A DNA stretch of 64,000 nt from Acanthamoeba lenticulata (lineage: Eukaryota > Discosea > Longamoebia > Acanthamoebidae), in NCBI GenBank assembly GCA_002179805.1, contig NAVB01000197.1, forward strand, positions 44,238 to 108,237. Reading direction: 5' to 3'. Under the pieces are notes generated by a model. The model saw only the letters and a list, made by a program, of their open reading frames with translations, searched no databases and had not been told where the DNA came from. Positions 33,993 to 45,235 of this stretch are shown here, piece by piece; position 1 is the first letter of the stretch; each line of letters opens with the position of its first letter. The translations under genes and the position numbers were made by a program.

Positions 33993-34188
33993 TCAGCACT
34001 GCGCGGACCGACAAGGCGGTCGGTACCTAAACATCACATTTTGAACTGTGCCCTTGGCTTGGAAGTACCGCACGCAGCCGCTCATCTTTGATCTGTTTTT
34101 CTTTCTTTTCTTTCTTTTTTGTTATTTTCTTTTCTTTCCACGAAATATGTTAAACATTTGTTTGTGCTTCAACAACTCATTGTACACT

Positions 34189-36301
34189 TTAGGCCGCAGT
34201 AAGATCAGGGAGGAGGTAGTGGCCGGTGGCGCTGGACGTATTGGTCTTGATATCGAAGCGGATGGCGTAGACCCAGTTGTTCTCCAGGTCCACGAGAGCC
34301 GTGGTCTTGACCGAGTAGCCAATCGCCGTGTCCTGCACCTACCACACTCGTCAGCTCAAAAAGAAGAAGACGAAGAAGAAGGTCAACTCTTACCTCTGCG
34401 GTGAGCTCTTCGATCACGATCTCGGGCTTGCTGTCCTTCTTGGCCAAATAGAGGTAGTAGTCCACGTTGTTCTTGTACATGTAGAGCGACTTGTCCCCGG
34501 GCTTGCTCGCGAACTCGACGCGTCCCTCCTCAGGCACATGGACAGCCTCGACCCAGACGCGAGCCTCGCCCTCCAAGTCGTCGGCCGAGAGCCAGAAGCT
34601 GCTGGCGCGGTTCTGGCTCTTCTCCCTCGACTCCTGGGTGATGAGGGCCAGCGGGTTGTTGACGTGCTCCGTCACCAGCTGGGCGGTCTTGCCGTCCTTG
34701 TCCTCAATCGTGATCCGGATGCGCATCGGCGAGGGCAACGAGCGGTGCGCCCGCCTGTGGTATACACCGCCGCTCAGGTTCCTCAGCTCCCGTGGGCACG
34801 GAAAGGGAATGAATCCAAGAAGGGCCGCACCGTTCACTTTCGTACTGCGGGGCGGTGATGGGGATGGCGCTCTCGATGGCCAGGTTGCGCCTTTCGTTAG
34901 ACTCCAGCACGAAGCCCTCCGTGTTGCCGAACGAGTAGCGGTAGTAGCCGTACTTGTCGCCAAGCCTTGAGAGTCCCTCGCAAAGGTCAGCACATGTGTT
35001 GGCGAGGCCAAGGGTCCGAAGCGGACACGAGATTCGAGGCACGCACCGAGTCATCATCGGGACCCACTCGCCGTCTTTCTGGTACTCGGACGTGACTTTG
35101 ACGATGGCAACGTCCTTCTCCTGCGGGTTGAAGAGAGCCAGGTTGTTGTAGAACAGGTTGTTGTAGCTTCCCCCGCTGGGCCAGCTCTGCGTAAAAAAGG
35201 GAACGCGGTCAGCACCATGATCGCACAGCTGGGCGGGCGCCAGACTGTGACGTACCTGGTCGGGCTGGACGGCGTCCTTCTGCTTGACCTCGACGCCCAA
35301 GTTGCCCTGAGCCACGTTCTCAGGCACGGCGCGCTCCACGATGCCCGAGGGGACCAGGTGGCCTACGCGGGTGAAGAGAAAGAGTCAAAGACCGAGCGGG
35401 AAGAAGAGACATAGGAGAGGAAGAGACAGAGGAGGAAGAGAGGGGGGGGGCGCACTGGCGATGAAGTCCTTGTCCGTGTAGGACGGGCCCTCGTGGTTGT
35501 TGGGCGGGAGGGTGTAAGACTTGGCCGGCTTGGGGAAGGAGGCCGTCTGCTGGACCTCTGCCTCGCCCAGCGTGAGGTCAACCACATTGATGGGCACCAC
35601 TTCGACCTGCGCACGCGGGTCGCTGGGGTGACGGCCATCGTGCAGCGAGTGAGAGGTTAAACGCAAGGACGTGAAAGATGGTGCAGGTAGTACCTGGTGG
35701 CCTTGACAGCGAGCTCGGCCGCGACGACGACGCCCTTCTCGACGATGAAGTGGACCTGAGCGGACCAGTCCCAGGTCGCGTCGCTGGTGGTCTCCTTGAC
35801 CTCCCGGTGGGCAATGAGTACGCGCCCGTTTCCCCTCGCGCCAAAGGTGCGCAGGTTCTCGGCATCAAACAGCTCCAGGCGGTCCACTTGATCCGTGGTC
35901 GGGCCAATCTTGACGTAGATCTTGTTGTGCTTGTGCCTGCCGATTTCGGCGTAGCGGTAGGGCGGGCGCCAGTTGCCTCCAGCGTAGTCGGGTCTCGAGA
36001 GCTCGTGACCACCCTTCTCGAGCAAGGGCAGGTTGGCCTGGAGCCAGGACTTGAAGTCGAGCGCGATTACAACGGAGCTATCGTCGATTACATGGTCAAT
36101 GATGTCATGCGGATTAATGAAGAAGCCGTCGCTTGTGGTGAGCTCCTTCGCGCGGGCCGTGGGGTCGCCCAGGTGAGCCTGGAACCTTCGATTAATGTCC
36201 TCAATCAGCCGCTCGACCTTCTCCTTGCCGTCTCCGCACGGAACAAGTAGGCGCGTCTCGCCGAAAACGACCTTCACCTTCTTCACTACGTTGTGGGCCA
36301 T
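34189..36301 (-). CDS. Protein with PAR3-type N-terminal (PB1-like) domain
   Basis: The start MAHNVVKKVKVVFGETRLL and VPCGDGKEKVERLIEDINRR closely match the N-terminal oligomerisation domain of PAR3 (pattern KVxVxFGxTRVVVPCGDG then KVxxLIxxA). The rest is about 550 residues with no PDZ motif. It includes RLELFDAENLRTFGARGNGR, AQVHFIVEKGVVVAAELAV, SYNNLFYNNLALFNPQEKD, MRIRITIEDKDGKTAQLVTE and VDYYLYLAKKDSKPE, suggesting several beta-rich domains. The gene ends LPDLTAA at 34189-34191. PAR3 N-terminal domains form helical filaments through front-to-back contacts. Polymerisation here is inferred. No signal peptide or membrane segment is seen. About seven introns. Confidence 0.7.
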
Positions 36302-36563
36302 GTTTGCGGATACACCGAGAACGTGTGTGCAGACCTTGGTGGTGTCGCTGGGGGGTTTGAGGAGCTGCCCCTTTGCTTCTCCTTTGTGCCAACCTTCATA
36401 ACAGGTGAAGCACCGTTTTAACTGCAACAGGCGCGGTCTTTCATTGGCCGTGCACACCACCACAACGCAACGGCCACACGCACTGGGCGACGGCCACGTT
36501 AAGCGGCGGTCGGCTTCTGTACAAGATGCTGGTGGAGGGGTAGGTAGAATCGGGTGCGTGGGC

Positions 36564-37463
36564 TCAGTGGCATCCGGCCTCGTTGATGGCGATCGTGCGA
36601 CGCAGACGAGCAAAGAGGAAGTAGCCCACACCCGCTCCTGCGCGGGTTCAATGCATACGTGAGTGACCTTTCTCCATAACACGAGTGATGGCAATAAGTG
36701 CGTACCGGCAATGACCGCCAGCGAGAGACCGATGTTGTAGGTCATCACCACCAGCATCAACGCATACCTGCATATACGACCAGGCGGAACTCGATGTCAG
36801 CCGAGAGAAAAGCCAGTTGGCAGTGTTGCACAACGACGTCGTACGCAAGGGAGAGTTGAATGACGTGCAGTGCGGCGGCCACCAAGTGTTGCAGGTTGTG
36901 GTTCACTGCTCGTGCGCTAGTGACAAGGGAAAAGGAGGATGAGGCATGAACCTCAAGCGCTCTTCTCTGGGTTTTATCGCTGGTGGTCGTACTGGTGCTG
37001 TGGCGTCACCCGGAGCAGCCGCTTGAGGGAGTCGCTCGCCTGCACGTCACCCAGGTTGTCGTACGAGTGGCGATGTCGTTCGTCCTCCTCCGCTTTATTG
37101 GCGTGCAGCCGCTGCTCGAACCCTATGGCAGGTCTTGGTACATGAGGGCGAAGCAATAGCAGTGCGGCAAAGGAGGAGAGTAGAACCTTGACGGAAAGTG
37201 ATCAACCACTCATAGAACAGAGCCAAGAGGAAGATGGCCACTGCCGAAACCGTGTACCAACCGGGAGACGAGACGTTCCATTCTGCAAAAGAAGAGGAAA
37301 ATCGATTGATTGAGCTGGAACTTAATGTAAAAAAGAGTGCAAGGTCACGAGTACGCTCAAATAGAATCGTCACATCTGTGCCCCACTGAAAGTACATGGG
37401 CATGGTCATTGTCATGTCATGGGATGTGGTAGTTCCCATCGTATGTTCGTGATTATGATTCAT
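36564..37463 (-). CDS. CTR-family copper transporter
   Basis: The N-terminus MNHNHEHTMGTTTSHDMTMT is rich in Met and His and continues MPMYFQWGTDVTILFEWNV, the typical copper-catching ectodomain and entry to the first helix. Then come VAIFLLALFYEWLITFRQG (helix 1), a cytosolic loop with Arg, Asp and His (EEDERHRHSYDN), ADIEFRLVVYAGYALMLVVM and YNIGLSLAVIAG (helix 2 with the MxxxM position visible as ALMLVVMTYN) and GYFLFARL (helix 3). The end is TIAINEAGCH at 36564-36566. CTR proteins form trimers that import Cu(I). A start at 37550 is possible and would add 29 residues; I chose 37463 because of the Met/His cluster. Several introns, including donors with GTAC. Confidence 0.85.
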
Positions 37464-37727
37464 TGCTGCGGGGGACGGGGACGTATGAAGAGAGTGATGA
37501 TTGCCGTGAAGATTAAAATTAATTGGCACGCTATCAATGAGCCCGTCCATAAACAATCGAAACCAGAGATTCGTCACGAAGTTCTCCCTCTTAATTATTC
37601 ATTTCCTTTTTTCCTCTATCAATTTTCCTTACTTGTCCTTGTCCGTTAGGCCAGGAGCAGCTTGCTTCTTCTCCTTGGCAGGCCTGTGTCAACCCGCTCT
37701 AGTTGAATCTCTGAAGGAATTGCCTCA

Positions 37728-38660
37728 ATGGAGTACCTTGAAGGCTATGAACCAGTTCTCGCCGACTGGCAGAGGAGAATCTCCAACTTGGGCGTGCACG
37801 CTGTCCCAGTTTTGTTGTCAGCTCTGGTGTGGACGGTTGTACACAGCTGCTCGGAACAGGTGTTAGTCTACTTCCTCGGCAAGAAGATGGACCGTAAACA
37901 CCGATTTCGATGGGGCAGCCGGGTGGTGTCCTTCTTCTTCAGCATTGCCAGTCTTCCTGGCGCCTTCTACTGCCTCCTCTACGACCCTTTGCTCAAGGGT
38001 GACTCTTTCACCTCCTATTCTCCGGTGGCGTACTACACGATAACCACAACAGTCGGCTTTTTTGTCTGGGACGTATTCGTATGTCTCCGCTACTACTCTG
38101 ACTTCAAGTTTCCTTTCCTCTTCCACGGCGTGGCGTGTCTGCTCACCTACGTCAGCTTCCTGGTACTAACTCCTTTCATTCGACGTTGCCTTGTGGCAGT
38201 TAACACTCTCTTCTTGTTTCTTACGCACGTTTCTTTACTTCAGGATGGACGTTTTCTGTATTACGGCTGTTTTTACTTGACCTTTGAGGCCAGCACCCCC
38301 TTCCTCAACGTCCAGTGGCTGCTCGAGAAGATGGAAGCCAACTTGTGGTTGAAGGTTGTCAACGGGATCTGCCTCATCTTTACTTTCACTACCTTCCGTA
38401 TCGTTCTGGGCATTGGCTACTCCTTATACGTGTGGAGCGACATTGCTGAACGCCTGCCCACCATGAACGACTGGTCAGACCGAGGCTTCGCGTACTACTA
38501 CTTGTTTGCCATGTGCTCGCTGAGCCTCCTCAACTTGTACTGGTTCTTCCTTCTCTGGGGAACGCTTGCTGGCCGCATCAAGAGCAAGGTTTCGAGCAAG
38601 GCCAAGAACAACAGCAGCAACAAGAAAAAGGAGAAGACCAGGCTAAAGAAGGCCGAGTAA
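37728..38660 (+). CDS. TLC-domain membrane protein (TMEM56/TLCD4-like)
   Basis: MEYLEGYEPVLADWQRR precedes several hydrophobic segments: VPVLLSALVWTVVHS, VVSFFFSIASLPGAFY, TTVGFFVWDVFV, FLFHGVACLLTYVSFL, then the family motif FEASTPFLNVQWLLEK, GICLIFTFTTFRIVLGI and YYYLFAMCSLSLLNLYWFFL. The end is Lys-rich (KKKEKTRLKKAE). TLC proteins of this subgroup bind or modify lipids in the ER or plasma membrane. The ORF is continuous, but 38163-38243 has a donor GTACTAAC and acceptor TTTACTTCAG, is 81 nt long and in frame. Splicing it gives SFLDGRFLYYG, which restores the usual spacing before STPFLN. I therefore think it is an intron and the product about 283 residues. Confidence 0.85.
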   Translation: MEYLEGYEPVLADWQRRISNLGVHAVPVLLSALVWTVVHSCSEQVLVYFLGKKMDRKHRFRWGSRVVSFFFSIASLPGAFYCLLYDPLLKGDSFTSYSPVAYYTITTTVGFFVWDVFVCLRYYSDFKFPFLFHGVACLLTYVSFLVLTPFIRRCLVAVNTLFLFLTHVSLLQDGRFLYYGCFYLTFEASTPFLNVQWLLEKMEANLWLKVVNGICLIFTFTTFRIVLGIGYSLYVWSDIAERLPTMNDWSDRGFAYYYLFAMCSLSLLNLYWFFLLWGTLAGRIKSKVSSKAKNNSSNKKKEKTRLKKAE

Positions 38661-38710
38661 AGATCGTTCGTTTCTTTCCTTGCTCTGTACGATTTTGCGC
38701 TTGATCAAAG

Positions 38711-39581
38711 CTAGAGGAAGAGGGTGGGATCGTGTTCGTCGATACCGAACTCGCGGTAAAGGTCGCGCACAGTGCAGTTGGATCGCTCAGCAAGGATGCC
38801 TAGCGCTTGATGTGCACGATCTTTGGCCTCGTTGTACGTGTGCAAGGCCATGATTTTACGCTGCTCTAACGCCGCCAGCTGCTTCTTTATGGCAGGGTCT
38901 TGTTGGGACTCCAGTTGTGGCTCAGGTTTGGCTCGCTTCGTGCTGTGATAGCGATGAGCTTGCAAGATGAGCGGACTTATAAGTTGGGGCGTGTGCGTAC
39001 GGTGGTTCCGCATCGGTCGCATCCTCCGGTGCGCTGTGGCTGTTGCGTTCCCATCGGGCCAACACCGCCCTATCCCTCTCGCGGCGGAACCACTCGGTCT
39101 TTGCGCCACAGTCAATATCAAATGCGCTGAGGAGCAACAATTCGGCAATACCTTGCGTTCAATGACAGCCAGTGTCTTCTGGAGTGGGGGTAAAGAGCTG
39201 AAGGGCTCGCGTATCAGTTCTAATAGCTTGGGGCCCGGGTAGTAGAGGGTGTCTTCCTCTGGGTCAGTGGAGTCGGGGAGCACTTTAGCCCCCAGCAACT
39301 GCTTCTGCGCCAGAGACTCGAGCCCTAGTTGCACTAATGCAGTGTTTAAGAAGGCGAGTCGTATTTGAGACAGAGCTGAGAGTACCAATGAACGTAGAAG
39401 AATCGGTTTTGTCAATGATAACAGCGCGTAGCATGGGGCGTTCCTCCTTCATCACCACGTCCAGATTGCTTGCCTCGAAGTCCGTTACGTCCTTTTGCTT
39501 GCGCAGGCGGTTTAACAGAACACCCCAGGAATCCTCTACAGGCCCAATATCCATGGAGGTCGCTTCAGTTTCACGCTGCAT
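38711..39581 (-). CDS. SWI5: Swi5-like recombination mediator with N-terminal extension
   Basis: The C-terminal exon reads QQDPAIKKQLAALEQRKIMA, then LHTYNEAKDRAHQALGIL and CTVRDLYREFGIDEHD, ending TLFL at 38711-38713. LHxYNExKDxxQxLLGxLA followed by TxxxLYxxFGxxxxD is the Swi5 signature as I recall it. Swi5 with Sfr1 stimulates Rad51/Dmc1 strand exchange in homologous recombination. Upstream exons add an N-terminal part: MQRETEATSMDIGPVEDSWG, NRLRKQKDVTDFEASNLDVV, an intron with donor GTACTC joining FI to VQLGLESLAQKQLL, and GPKLLELIREPFSSLPPLQK. I do not recognise this extension. A second gene fused by mis-splicing is the alternative. An in-frame ATG at 39554 is possible. The start lies only about 77 bp from the stop of the next gene. 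Confidence 0.7.
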
Positions 39582-39658
39582 GTGTGATGGCTTTCTCGTT
39601 TTGTTGTTTGTAACAAAAGCCTGTGCCGTCTTGGAGGCGGCTCGTCGACAAAAATAGG

Positions 39659-40969
39659 TCACTGCGTGGTGACGACGTCGGCTGCCCAGCCGGCTGCGAG
39701 ACTGTCTGCCACGGAACTCAAGCGCGACATGACGCCCTTGGAGAGCTCGCGGTTCGAAGATAAGTGGCCTTCATAAATGGTCGAGCGGCCATATCGTGCT
39801 CCTGTTCGATCAAACCGCCCGTCAGCGTGCACGCACGCTGGAGTGTTTAGTCAAGCACCAAGGAAGGTGCGAACCGGCCAAGGCTCCTACGATGACGGGG
39901 CAGTAGTTGGCAGAACCGGCAAAGGTGAGTGACGGGTCCAGAGCGCTGTTAAAGTCAGTGCTTTGTTCCAAAAAATAGACCGCCGCTTTGAGCACGTCCG
40001 GAGCAAATCCTATGCGGCCACACGGATGAAAGCTAAGAGATAGCAATGGTGGAGGGGATGAACGAAGCCAAGCATTGGCACCTCCTCTGTCAAGGATGGA
40101 CCGCTGAATGGTGTCAGACTGAAGCGCAGAGAGCACTTCAGGAGAGGCGTCCAGACGTTTGAGCTCATCCCGGGTCTGGCGCCAGGTGTTAGGTGTTGAG
40201 CAACAGAGGGTGCCAATCGGGGCGTACCCTCTCCAAGGCGTCGGCCCATGACAGGCCTCGGATGAGCTCTCGGCACAATCGTGCCACGGCAATGGCCGAC
40301 TGGACTGCCCACGGGTTTACATGCGTAATCTCTGACTAGGCATGAGAAGAAGAAAAGATGGAGAAGTGAGTTGTCACAAAGGCACTGATACCTTGGCTGA
40401 CTTGTGGCACCTGAAATTTTGCCGCCTGTGCAAGATCAGCGTCGGTGATGAAGGCGGCCATCGCGAGAGGAGGACAGCGGTGCGCCGAGTTGCAGCCAGC
40501 ACTGTGAGCGGCGAGTTGCGCCGCTTCTTCAGGGCTGGCGCCGTTTATCAGTGCTTTAACCACACTCAAGAACGCTGCCCCGGTGTCGTAGGACTTCTCT
40601 GTACAGAGAATGGTTGAAGAGAAATGTGAGCTTGTCGCCAGGTTGCAGGCGGGGTGGGGGTCGAAGGTCGTTCATACCTGTGTCGTGCGGCGGCCCCTTG
40701 TGCCAGTTGACGTAGCGGCGCGCCACATCGCCACGGTCGAACCGGTTCAACTCATGGAGCGACTCTGCCAAGCGGAGGGCCATCCGTGCCTGAGGAGTCA
40801 AGGAGAGCCAAAAGGTGCCAGCGAGTCGCACGCGAAGAGAGAAGAGGGAGAAAGCGTGGAAGGAAAGGATATGAATAGGGCCTCCGTTTTTGTCTCCGGC
40901 AGCAAGTCCGTAGAGCGTACCGCGCACTCGATCCTGCACAAAAACTTGCAGGTTCTCTTCTGCCTTCAT
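39659..40969 (-). CDS. ADP-ribosylglycohydrolase-family protein, divergent
   Basis: The start MKAEENLQVFVQDRVRGTLY and GLAAGDKNGGP match the G-x-L-x-G-x-A-x-G-D opening of the DraG/ARH fold. Then come RMALRLAESLHELNRFDRG, ARRYVNWHKGPPHDTG, VVKALINGASPEEAAQLAAH, SAHRCPPLAMAAF, AVQSAIAVARLCRELIRG and the late motif SANYCPVIVGALAGSHLGARYG. The layout of all-alpha helices fits the family, which removes ADP-ribose from proteins with two Mg ions. The usual ligand motifs (TDDT near the N-terminus and GDxDT near the end) are not visible; SANYCP stands where GDxDT is expected. The PHDTG motif is kept. Either the enzyme uses another chemistry or it is inactive. An intron join near 40880 is uncertain and could hide the first ligand motif. 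Stop at 39659-39661. Confidence 0.75.
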
Positions 40970-41212
40970 GTTGGTCGCTTGGTTTGGTTTGGTATTGGGT
41001 TTTGTTTTCATTTTTTTTTCTTGCAAGACTAAAATAAAAAATGATAACAAAAAGGAAAAGACAAGATAAAAGAGGTTCAACGATGGCCACACTGTCACCA
41101 CCGCGTGCTCCTCGCCTAATCGAGAAGAGAAGACCAAAGAAGAACGCAAACTGTGGTCTGGGTTGATTTTGTTTGCAACAAAAACGAAACTTTCTGACAC
41201 ATCGGGCAGGAG

Positions 41213-44200
41213 ATGGAGGAACCCGCTAAGGGCAGCGACCGGGCGAGCGTGACCCTTACGGCCAAAAGCGATAGCGCTGGGGAGGCACGTAGTCGATTCC
41301 GAATTGAAGAGTTGAAGCTACATTCGGGACCTAGCCTTCGAGAGGCAAGCCTGGAGGGAAACCAAAAAGCGAGAAAGATCCTCGTGCCTCGCCTCTCGAA
41401 GGGCGCAATCGAGCGACTTACGTGGGAGCAACTTTACGAAGTAGAGATGAAGCTTGTTGCCCTGTTTGGGCCAAATCTTGACGAGCTCTTCGTCAGTGGG
41501 AGCGTGCCGGCCGCAGCTTCCTACTCCCTCAGCCAGCCCCTCCCCGTAGTTAGCACCACGGCGAGCTTCTCGTCCGTGAGTTTCAACAGCGGGAGCTTCC
41601 CAGCCGTGAGCTCTGGGCCCACTAGCCACCAGCCCATTCCCACTGTCAACCTCAGCTTTGCCTTACCACTGCCCTCGCCGCGCACCCTCGACCGTAGGAG
41701 GGGCGGGATCAACCTCTCTGCTTGCGACGATCCCTCGACCCCTCGGTCAGGTACGACAGGACTCACCCTTGTTCTTTATCTCTCTTTCTGGCTCAACCTT
41801 CTCATTATGGGGGCACTACACAGAGAAGAGCGAGATGAAAAAGAGAGTTCTAGCGGCGCTCAACAAAACGACAGAGGAGCTGTTCCTTGCCATGCAAGCC
41901 GCCGAGGTCGGGATGGCGGCCTCGCCCGTCCTGCCCTTCCCCTTCCGGCCCAGACCGACTCACGGCCGCCGCTGGGGCTCCGTGACCTCGGGCGACGTAG
42001 CCGGCGAGCTCAACGTGACGACGTCACCGGCCAGCACCAAGCGCAGCAGCACAACCGTGCTCGATCCTGGCGGCGGGCGGGCTGGCGTTCGCAAGCTCAG
42101 CGTGTGTGACTCCAAGGTGCCGGTATCTTCTTCAACACCACAAGGAGCAGCCTCAAAAAAAACAATCCTGACCCAACCCCTGAACCTGTCGTAGGCTATT
42201 CACGAGGAGGAAGTGCCGCAGCTACGCAACATGGAAAAGTTTTACTACATCGCCGGCAAGGCGGGACTCAAGGCCCTCAAGCAAGCTGTGCTGGGCGACG
42301 ACTTACTGCCGTCGCCCAAGGATGTCGCGTCACAGGGCGGCAGCAGCGGCAGCGGCGGCGAGGGAGGCCTCTTCGCCATGCTCAACACGACGGGCAACAT
42401 GGCCTCGTCCATGGTCTCCAACGCGTACGTGTGTGTGTGTGTGTGTTTTGAACAACTTGCAAGCCAGCACTCTGTGAGCGGGCCTCATGGAGCTGACCGG
42501 GTCGACATCCAGCTCGCAGACGTTGAAGATCAAAGAGAAAAAGGACCGAAAAGAGCAGATGCGCTTGTTCCTCGAGCGCAAGCCGAGCTGGCTCGACATG
42601 GGAATCGCTGCCTCGGCCAAGATCCCTCCCCCGCTCAACCTCACCTCCTTGGCCGATAGTACTCTTTCTTCTTTGTCATAACAGCCACACCTGCCCTGCT
42701 GACCCGCGGATGGTGTGCATGATGTGGTCGGCCAGGCCAAGAGCTGCCCGTGTCGAGCGCATCGGGAAGCTTTTTGCCGGTCCACCCAGTCAACTTGTCA
42801 CGTACGCTGCAGCTTGATGATGAGACATGTCTGCTCAAGCGTAGGAGACGTTCATTTACATTCATGTTGATGATGATGGTGGATGAATGGCCAGTGTCGG
42901 ACTCGGTCACTACGACGCGGCGGAAGCTCACAAGCACCCTCTTCCGGCAGAAGAAGAGCGCGCTCCACGTCACCGACTCGGTGGGCAGCCTCTCGTCCAG
43001 GTCGCCATCCCACAACCTCAACATCCAGACGCGATATATCACCGACGGCAATGTGCGTTGCTTTCTGAGCAGGCTCTGTGCGCGTAATCGTGTGTGAGGC
43101 TCTCATCCCTGATCACATGGGTCGTGTGCGTTTGTCGTGGCCACAGAGCACAATGGTGGGTCAGGACGCGCTGTTGCTTCCCGCCTTTGGGTTTCGCCTT
43201 GAGTTGGGCACGCCCATGGACCCATATCAGCGAGTTGAGGTCCTCGAACAATCCTCTTCTGCACCTTCTCTCAGCTGATTACCATGCATCAACACATCAA
43301 CACTATATGAAGGATGATCATCTTGCTTATCACGACAAGTGTGGTTTGTGGGTGCCACAGATATGCAAGGCGGAGAACCTGTGCCTGCAGAGCCAAGACA
43401 ACGATATCGCTTTCTACAAAGATTTCTTCGTCGACCGCAATGAAAGTGCGCAGCTCCGCTGAAACTATTTTGCTGGTGCTGTACTGATGCGGGTTGCTTC
43501 GCGGCCAAGCAGACCACGCCAACATATTGGGCTTTGATGCCGACGTCGGGCCGATGGCAATCACAACAGAGCTCAGGGAGCGGGACGAAAACGACCGCAA
43601 CCTGGTCCTCATCCGGACGAAGAAGGGGGTCGCGCGGACGTCCTTGCCCTCGTCTCCGTCTGTGGCCGAGACGCTCAAGATTCTCAAGTGCGTTGTTGAC
43701 CTGGAAAAACAACACGAAGGCGATCATCAACTCACTCCCTTCTCCACAACGTCATCCTCGCTATCAACAGGCTGCAGGAGCCCGCGCTGGCCAGCGCCAA
43801 GTTTTCAAAGGTCAAGGACCCGGGGCTGGTCCAGGAGCTGCTCGAGCTGGAGCGCAAGATGATCAGCAAGAACTACAAATTTGGCATCCTCTACGTCAAG
43901 GAGGGCCAAACCAAGGAGAACGAAATGTTTGCCAATGGTGCGACGCAGCGACCATCCTCCTCCACTCTCCCAAGTGATGTTTTGCTCAAACGCTCACGGC
44001 ACATGTGGCTCTCGGCGTCTGTCTTGCAGTCGAGACATCGCCGGCATTCGAGGAATTCTTGGAATTCCTGGGCAACCGAGTGGTGCTGCGGGACTGGAAG
44101 GGCTTCCGCGGCGGCCTCGACGTCCACCGTACGACTGCCTGCACTCCCACACCTCCTGTACAGCTTGGTCAATATAGCTTACTTCATTACGTGTGGGATC

Positions 44201-45091
44201 CCACGGCAGGAGACACGACGGGAACACACAGTGTACATACCACATTCCTGAAGTACGAGGTCATGTTTCATGTCTCCACGCTCCTCCCCTTCAACCCCGA
44301 CGATGAACAGCAGCTTGAGCGGAAGCGACACCTCGGTACCAGCGCACACTCTCTTGCGGCAGGCAGCCAGCCCTCGCGCCCCTCCACCGCACAACTCACG
44401 CAATCCTCATGCACGCACGCGTTTCACGCAGGAAACGATATTGTGGTGATCGTCTTCGTGGATGGGACCACGCCTTTCCCGCCTGATCTCCTCAAATCCG
44501 AGTTTAATCGTATGCGCGCACTTTCTCCCTCGCGCGCGCGCACGGACGCACCCATAATGTGAGAGGATTGACGACCGTATCGCGCTCAGACACATTTGCG
44601 ATCGTTCAGCCGCATAAGTCGCCACAGCCCGAGGACGAGGGCAAAACGTTCTACCAGTACGTTTGCGGATCAATCGATCTCCTTGCTTTCTTTGGTGTTG
44701 CTGTTGTTCGTAGATCCGACATTTTCATGCGTGCACATGTGATCATCTTAGGATTGGGTTTGCGGACAAGGTAGGCGTGCGGCCCTATGGCCCACTCCTT
44801 CCAGACCCGCCCGTGTTTGAGAAGAATGATGCCTTCCGCCAGTGGTTCCTGACCAAGCGTACGCGGACTCGCTGCTCTCTCCAGAAGCAGGACGAGTCGT
44901 GTGTCTCATCCGCTTTGTCGTTGTGTTGTTGCCTGCTCTGCGCAGTCGTAAACGCCGAGCGAGCGTCGCTGCACGCGCCAGGCTTCAAGAGCAAGATCCA
45001 GCGCACGCGGATGCTCCTGCTGAAGGAGATGATTGACAAGTACTGCAAGAAAGACATCATGCCGCACGCTGACTCCTTCTCCATGGGCTAA
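41213..45091 (+). CDS. Rap/Ran-GAP domain protein (RapGAP)
   Basis: The N-terminal region [19 protein letters not shown] is Ser/Pro-rich, with [20 protein letters not shown] looking like a short helical motif. A long middle follows ([40 protein letters not shown]). The GAP domain reads [91 protein letters not shown] and [22 protein letters not shown] holds the catalytic Asn that Rap1GAP supplies in place of an Arg finger. It should therefore be active on a Rap- or Ras-like GTPase. The end is a helical segment ([20 protein letters not shown]), stop at 45089-45091. About fifteen introns. One intron carries a GT microsatellite at 42427-42445. Confidence 0.85.
42427..42445 (+). repeat. GT dinucleotide microsatellite in a RapGAP intron
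   Basis: A run of alternating G and T directly follows the donor GTACGT at 42425. It would be length-polymorphic in related strains. Confidence 0.6.
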
Positions 45092-45235
45092 CGAAGCTCC
45101 GGCTCTTCCACACCACAATAAATTGGCCTAACTTGACGGCGTGGGCTGATGGACCTCAACGAAAACAAGAGAGCTAAAAGTCCGAGGGTAAAAGGCCCAC
45201 TACAGTACGCATTGTTGCAGGCTACTAATGCTGTC

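Noticed and set aside
38163..38243. Reading the TLC gene as a single exon
   Set aside because: The frame is open, but removing the 81-nt candidate intron restores normal family spacing before STPFLN, so the intron is preferred.
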